From Bacteroidota bacterium (GTDB lineage: Bacteria > Bacteroidota > Bacteroidia > Flavobacteriales_F > PHOS-HE28), in NCBI GenBank assembly GCA_018267155.1, contig JAFDZE010000007.1, positions 1 through 44,185 of the forward strand: a stretch of 44,185 nucleotides of DNA, given 5' to 3'. Below, in pieces: positions 40,605 to 44,185 of the stretch. The translations under genes were made by a program, and so were the position numbers. The stretch's first letter is position 1, and every line of letters begins with the position of its first letter. The notes under the pieces are model-generated. The model made no database searches, was not told the DNA's origin, and worked only from the letters and a program-made list of their open reading frames with translations.

Positions 40605-41998
40605 TGAATACAGGCCGCAAGCCACAGGCCACAGGCTTCAGGCTGGTCGCCTGTGGCCTGTGGCTTGCGACCTGTGTCGCTTCCGCACAGGACAGCCTGA
40701 ACGTGGCGAAAATATACCAGTGGGACGACCCCGGCCTGCCGGGATCATTCCTGTATGACAACACGTACAGCGCCGTGTGGGGTTACGCGCGCGATGGCCG
40801 AGAATACGGCATCATCGGGAGCACCATGGGCACGCACATCATCGATGTGACACCCGACGACATCACCGGCGAGGTGGCATTCATCCCCGGCAACGACCAG
40901 GGTGGCGACATCGTGCATCGCGAGTACAAAACATACCTGGACAGGCTTTACGCGGTGACGGACGAGGGGCAGGGCACGCTCCAGATCATCGACCTGCGCC
41001 ACCTGCCCGACAGCGCCCCGGTGCTGTACGACAGCGACGCCCTCATCAGCCGGGCCCACACCCTTTGGATCGATACCGCCAACGCGCGCCTGTACACCCA
41101 CTACGGCAGCAGCGACTTCGCCATCTGGTCGCTGGCCGACCCCGATGCACCGACCTTGTTGCTGAAGCCGCAGTTCAGCGTACCCTGGTGGGACGAGCAG
41201 GTGGGCGGCGTTCACGACGCGTACACCGTGAACAACATCTGTTACACCCATGATGTGGACGCCATGCACATCATCGACTTCACCGATGTGGAGGCTCCCG
41301 TGATGCTCGGCTCCCTCACCGAATACCCGCAGGCCGGTTACAACCACAGCGGATGGCGGCACGACAACGGGCAACTTTACGTGATGGCCGACGAAACGCA
41401 TGGCACCGACCTGAAGCTGCTCGACGTGAGCGACCCCACGGACATCAGCTTCATCGACACCATCGGCACCGATCGCGGGCCCGGCAGCATACCGCACAAC
41501 CCCTGTTTCCTGGGCGATCAACTGCATGTGTCCTGGTACGAGGACGGTTACTGGCTGTGGAGCGTGGCCGACCCGCACAACGCGCAACTGCTGGGCTGGT
41601 ACGATATGCACCCCGAACCGTACAGTTTCAGCTACAAGGGGGCATGGGGCGTGTACCCCTACCTGCCCAGCGGCCATGTCCTCATCAGCGAGATGCAGCA
41701 CGGCCTCTTCGTGCTCGATATCAGCCAGGCCTTGTCGCTCGGTGCTGGGATGGTCACCGGGCAAGAACGCCTGCGTGTGCGCTCCGGGAACAGCCACATC
41801 ATCGTTGACCTTCCCAAGGGCGCACGGATCACCAGCATCGCCGATGCCCTTGGCCGACAAGTTCCGGTGGACATCCGTGGCACCACCAACGGCGGAACCA
41901 TCGTGGATACGCGCAACTTCGCCCCCGGCATCTTTACCATAACAGCCACCGACAGCGACCGTCGCTGGAGCACCACTTTCCTGAACATCTTGGAATGA
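40598..41998 (+). CDS. Secreted LVIVD / choice-of-anchor B type protein with T9SS-like tail
   Basis: 466 aa from ATG 40598 (ATG 40604 is an equal alternative). The signal peptide ends near FRLVACGLWLATCVASAQ. Beta-propeller-like repeats of the LVIVD type follow: GTHIIDVTPDD, LQIIDLRHLPDS, MHIIDFTDVEAP, LKLLDVSDPTDI, LFVLDISQAL. The motif YNHSGWRHDNGQLYVMADET is typical of choice-of-anchor B proteins. The last 75 residues (RLRVRSGNSHIIVDLPKG... GIFTITATDSDRRWSTTF) look like a T9SS sorting domain. It is probably outer-surface or secreted, function unknown. The signal-peptide codons form a long inverted repeat (40611-40676). Confidence 0.83.
   Translation: MLMNTGRKPQATGFRLVACGLWLATCVASAQDSLNVAKIYQWDDPGLPGSFLYDNTYSAVWGYARDGREYGIIGSTMGTHIIDVTPDDITGEVAFIPGNDQGGDIVHREYKTYLDRLYAVTDEGQGTLQIIDLRHLPDSAPVLYDSDALISRAHTLWIDTANARLYTHYGSSDFAIWSLADPDAPTLLLKPQFSVPWWDEQVGGVHDAYTVNNICYTHDVDAMHIIDFTDVEAPVMLGSLTEYPQAGYNHSGWRHDNGQLYVMADETHGTDLKLLDVSDPTDISFIDTIGTDRGPGSIPHNPCFLGDQLHVSWYEDGYWLWSVADPHNAQLLGWYDMHPEPYSFSYKGAWGVYPYLPSGHVLISEMQHGLFVLDISQALSLGAGMVTGQERLRVRSGNSHIIVDLPKGARITSIADALGRQVPVDIRGTTNGGTIVDTRNFAPGIFTITATDSDRRWSTTFLNILE
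40611..40676. repeat. 27-bp inverted repeat inside the signal-peptide codons
   Basis: Arms 40611-40637 and 40650-40676 pair at 26 of 27 positions (mismatch C40616/A40671) around a 12-nt loop. The inner 21 bp are perfect. It begins 13 nt after the ATG. The words CCACAGG and CCTGTGG recur in each arm. Confidence 0.8.
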
Positions 41999-43455
41999 GC
42001 ACGCCCTGGCAGGAGAAATACGAATTGGTGGTGGGCCTGGAGGTGCATGCGCAGCTGCTCACCGAAAGCAAGGCGTACAGCAGCGAGGCCAACGCGTACG
42101 GCGACCGTCCGAACACCCTGGTCGGGCCGGTAACATTGGGGCTGCCCGGCACACTTCCAGTGCCCAACACCAAGGTGATCGACCTGGCCATACGGCTGGG
42201 CCTGGCCTGCGGGTGCGACATCGCACCACGCATGTACTATGCCCGCAAGAACTATTTCTACCCGGATCTGCCCAAGGGCTACCAGATCACGCAGGACAAG
42301 ACGCCCATCTGCACGGGTGGGAAGATCACCATACCGGACGGTGCGGGGGAGAAGGACATCCGGATCACCCGCATCCACATGGAGGAGGACGCCGGCAAGA
42401 GCATACACGATGTGGACCCTTTCAACACCCTGGTGGACCTGAACCGCGCCGGGGTGCCCTTGGTGGAGATCGTGAGCGAACCCGATATCCGCTCGGCGCA
42501 GGAGGCCTACGATTACCTCGTGGAAGTGCGCCGGTTGGTACGTTACCTCGATGTGTGCGACGGCAACATGGAAGAGGGCAGCCTGCGGTGCGACGCCAAT
42601 ATCAGCATCCGCCCGAAAGGTTCCCCGGAATTCGGTACGCGCACCGAGGTGAAGAACCTGAACAGCTTCCGCAACGTGGCGCGGGCCATCGAATATGAGG
42701 CGCAGCGGCAGAGCGAAGTGATCGATGGGGGCGGCGTCATCCACATGGAGACACGCACGTTCGACGCCGCCAAGGGCATCACCATCGGGTTGCGCAGCAA
42801 GGAGATGGCGCACGACTACCGGTACTTCCCCGAGCCCGACATCCAGCCACTGACGGTGAGCGAGGCGAAGAAGGAGGCCATCCGCCGGGCCATGCCCCCG
42901 CTGCCGCGCGAGCTGCGCGAGAAGTACGTGTCCACGCTGGGCCTCAGCGCCTACGACGCCGCCAACCTCACGGACGATCGCGATACCGCGCTCTATTACG
43001 AGGAGACCTTGAAAGGCACACGCAACGCCAAGGCCGCGGCCAACCAGGTGATGGGTCCGGTACGTGGTTGGGTGAACGAGCGCGGCCTCACCATCCGGGA
43101 GTTCCCGATCAGTCCGGTGCGATTGGCCTCGTTGGTGGAACTGATCGAAAGCGGCAAGGTGAGCCACACGCTCGCCGCCCAGAAGCTCTTCCCGTTGATG
43201 CTGGTTCAGGATGGCACGGCCGAGGAACTGGCCACCGCCCACGGCCTGCTCACCGACACGCGGGAGGATGCCATCGAGGCCGCGCTGCGGCAGGCGATGA
43301 AGAAATATCCCGATAAAGTGGATGCGTTCCGTGCCGGGAACAAAGGGCTGCTCGGCCTGTTCATGGGCGAAGTGATGAAAGCGACCCAGGGCAAAGCCGA
43401 CCCGCGCAAGGCGAACGAACTCGCACAAAAGATCCTCCAGGAGGGCAACACATGA
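41995..43455 (+). CDS. gatB: Aspartyl/glutamyl-tRNA amidotransferase subunit B
   Basis: 486 aa from ATG 41995 (ATGA overlap). Family motifs: YELVVGLEVHAQLLTESKAY (about 9-28), KNYFYPDLPKGYQITQ (about 84-99), RIHMEEDAGKS, DLNRAGVPLVEIVSEPDI (about 144-161) and MEEGSLRCDANIS (about 192-204). The GatB/YqeY C-terminal domain ends near 480. It makes Gln-tRNA or Asn-tRNA with GatA and GatC, not in this window. Confidence 0.97.
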   Translation: MSTPWQEKYELVVGLEVHAQLLTESKAYSSEANAYGDRPNTLVGPVTLGLPGTLPVPNTKVIDLAIRLGLACGCDIAPRMYYARKNYFYPDLPKGYQITQDKTPICTGGKITIPDGAGEKDIRITRIHMEEDAGKSIHDVDPFNTLVDLNRAGVPLVEIVSEPDIRSAQEAYDYLVEVRRLVRYLDVCDGNMEEGSLRCDANISIRPKGSPEFGTRTEVKNLNSFRNVARAIEYEAQRQSEVIDGGGVIHMETRTFDAAKGITIGLRSKEMAHDYRYFPEPDIQPLTVSEAKKEAIRRAMPPLPRELREKYVSTLGLSAYDAANLTDDRDTALYYEETLKGTRNAKAAANQVMGPVRGWVNERGLTIREFPISPVRLASLVELIESGKVSHTLAAQKLFPLMLVQDGTAEELATAHGLLTDTREDAIEAALRQAMKKYPDKVDAFRAGNKGLLGLFMGEVMKATQGKADPRKANELAQKILQEGNT

Positions 43456-44185
43456 TGAGCACGATGAGAACGACCTTCTTCCTTCTACTCCCCGCGATCC
43501 TGTTCTCCGCCTGCGGTACGGGACAGCCGACCGGGCGCAGCATCACCGCGCACGTGGCCGGCGGGGCCGGGCGAACGCTCTATCTGGAGAAGTTCAGCGC
43601 CAACCAGCCCACACGCATCGATTCGGTGAAACTCGACGGAGATGGGAAGGGCACGCTGCGGCCACCCGTGATGCCGCTCGACTTCTACGCCGTGAGCATG
43701 GGCGAGAACGACCGGCTGATCCTGATCCTGGATTCCACGGAGAGTGTGGCCTTCGAGGCCGCGGCCGACCACTTGAGCGATCCTGAAAGCGTGACGGGCA
43801 GCGCGCACAGCATGCTCATGCACGACCTCTTCAAGGAGATGAAGACCTACAGCACCGAGCGGCAGGAGCTGGTGGGCCGCATCAACGCGGACCGCAACGA
43901 CAGTGCGGCCATCGCCAGCATCGAGCGGCTGAACACCGATTTCTACACGCGCTGCCGCGATTTCGTCACGAAGCACACCGGTAGCCCGGCCGTCCTGGCC
44001 GCCGTGCAGAACCTGAACATCCAGAACGACCTGGCGCTGTTCCAGCAGGTGCGCGATTCACTGGGAAAAACAATTCCCAGGAGCGAGTACTATGTTGCCT
44101 TCCGCGACCAGGTAAGCCGCATGGAGCAGCAGCTGGCGGCCATGAAGGCCCAGGAGGAACAGATGGCACGGTTGGACAACCTGAT
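43452..44185 (+). CDS. DUF4369-type lipoprotein (partial, cut by window end)
   Basis: At least 244 aa from ATG 43452 (ATGA overlap with gatB); the frame is open to the window edge. The signal peptide has lipobox LFSAC (Cys about 21). The following GRSITAHVAGGAGRTLYLEK and LRPPVMPLDFYAVSMGENDR match the DUF4369 domain (about 30-130), and a helical part (about 130-240) follows. In Bacteroidota such proteins usually end in a TlpA-like thioredoxin domain, which would lie beyond the edge. A periplasmic thiol-disulfide role is thus likely but unseen. Confidence 0.78.
   Translation, partial: MMSTMRTTFFLLLPAILFSACGTGQPTGRSITAHVAGGAGRTLYLEKFSANQPTRIDSVKLDGDGKGTLRPPVMPLDFYAVSMGENDRLILILDSTESVAFEAAADHLSDPESVTGSAHSMLMHDLFKEMKTYSTERQELVGRINADRNDSAAIASIERLNTDFYTRCRDFVTKHTGSPAVLAAVQNLNIQNDLALFQQVRDSLGKTIPRSEYYVAFRDQVSRMEQQLAAMKAQEEQMARLDNL

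Noticed and set aside
1-44185. CRISPR arrays, tRNA or rRNA genes, insertion sequences
   Set aside because: No regularly spaced repeats, no cloverleaf with a CCA-type end, no transposase motif found on reading both strands.

Overview
The window looks like a chromosome segment of a GC-rich member of the Bacteroidota, probably Flavobacteriales-like. The clues are -7 boxes of the Bacteroidota type TAnnTTTG, two secreted proteins with type IX secretion (T9SS) style C-terminal domains, a DUF4369-type lipoprotein, and the rsfS-ftsH-cdsA-psd gene order. GC is roughly 60% by eye. The taxonomic call is inference.

Region 1 (43-17776) is a Wzx/Wzy-dependent surface polysaccharide locus. It holds an outer-membrane export lipoprotein (Wza-like), a BY-kinase co-polymerase (Wzc-like), a flippase (Wzx), a polymerase/ligase (Wzy-like), five or six glycosyltransferases of different folds, a WcaB-like O-acetyltransferase, an SDR epimerase and a WecG/TagA transferase. 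It closes with a polyprenyl-phosphate sugar-1-phosphate transferase that appears to lack the usual N-terminal membrane domain. A large secreted beta-helix protein with a T9SS-type tail lies on the opposite strand inside the locus. Most genes overlap by 1-4 nt (ATGA), so they are probably translationally coupled.

Region 2 (17777-19470) is housekeeping: rpsT and radC, with a ParE-type toxin-antitoxin pair between them that is flanked by two copies of a terminator-like hairpin.

Region 3 (19516-28840) is one tight operon. It runs wecB, an alpha/alpha-toroid protein, a DltA-like adenylating enzyme, a DltC-like carrier protein, a GNAT, an AAC(3)-fold acyltransferase, a cytoplasmic polysaccharide-deacetylase-like protein, a FemAB/GNAT-like transferase, then upp, a small membrane protein and a YjjG-type HAD phosphatase. 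The middle part is the best candidate for an undescribed system: a carrier-protein-based (amino)acyl activation module without DltB or DltD, packed with a deacetylase and three transferases. It may replace the acyl group on an amino sugar with an amino acid before export.

Region 4 (28841-37201) is mostly minus strand. It carries rsfS-ftsH-cdsA-psd-lipoprotein and hicB-hicA-nif3-zinc-ribbon protein, with birA and rpmH on the plus strand between them and a REP-like 24-bp palindrome after rpmH.

Region 5 (37260-44185) holds a secreted protein, a vapB gene with a vapC broken by one amber codon, a 355-nt gene-free stretch, lpxK, purine nucleoside phosphorylase, a secreted LVIVD/choice-of-anchor-type protein whose signal peptide is encoded by a near-perfect 27-bp inverted repeat, gatB, and a DUF4369-type lipoprotein cut by the window end.

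Three toxin-antitoxin modules lie within 20 kb. Several genes, notably the antitoxins, have a TAnnTT(T/C)G box only 4-9 nt before the ATG, which suggests leaderless or near-leaderless mRNAs.
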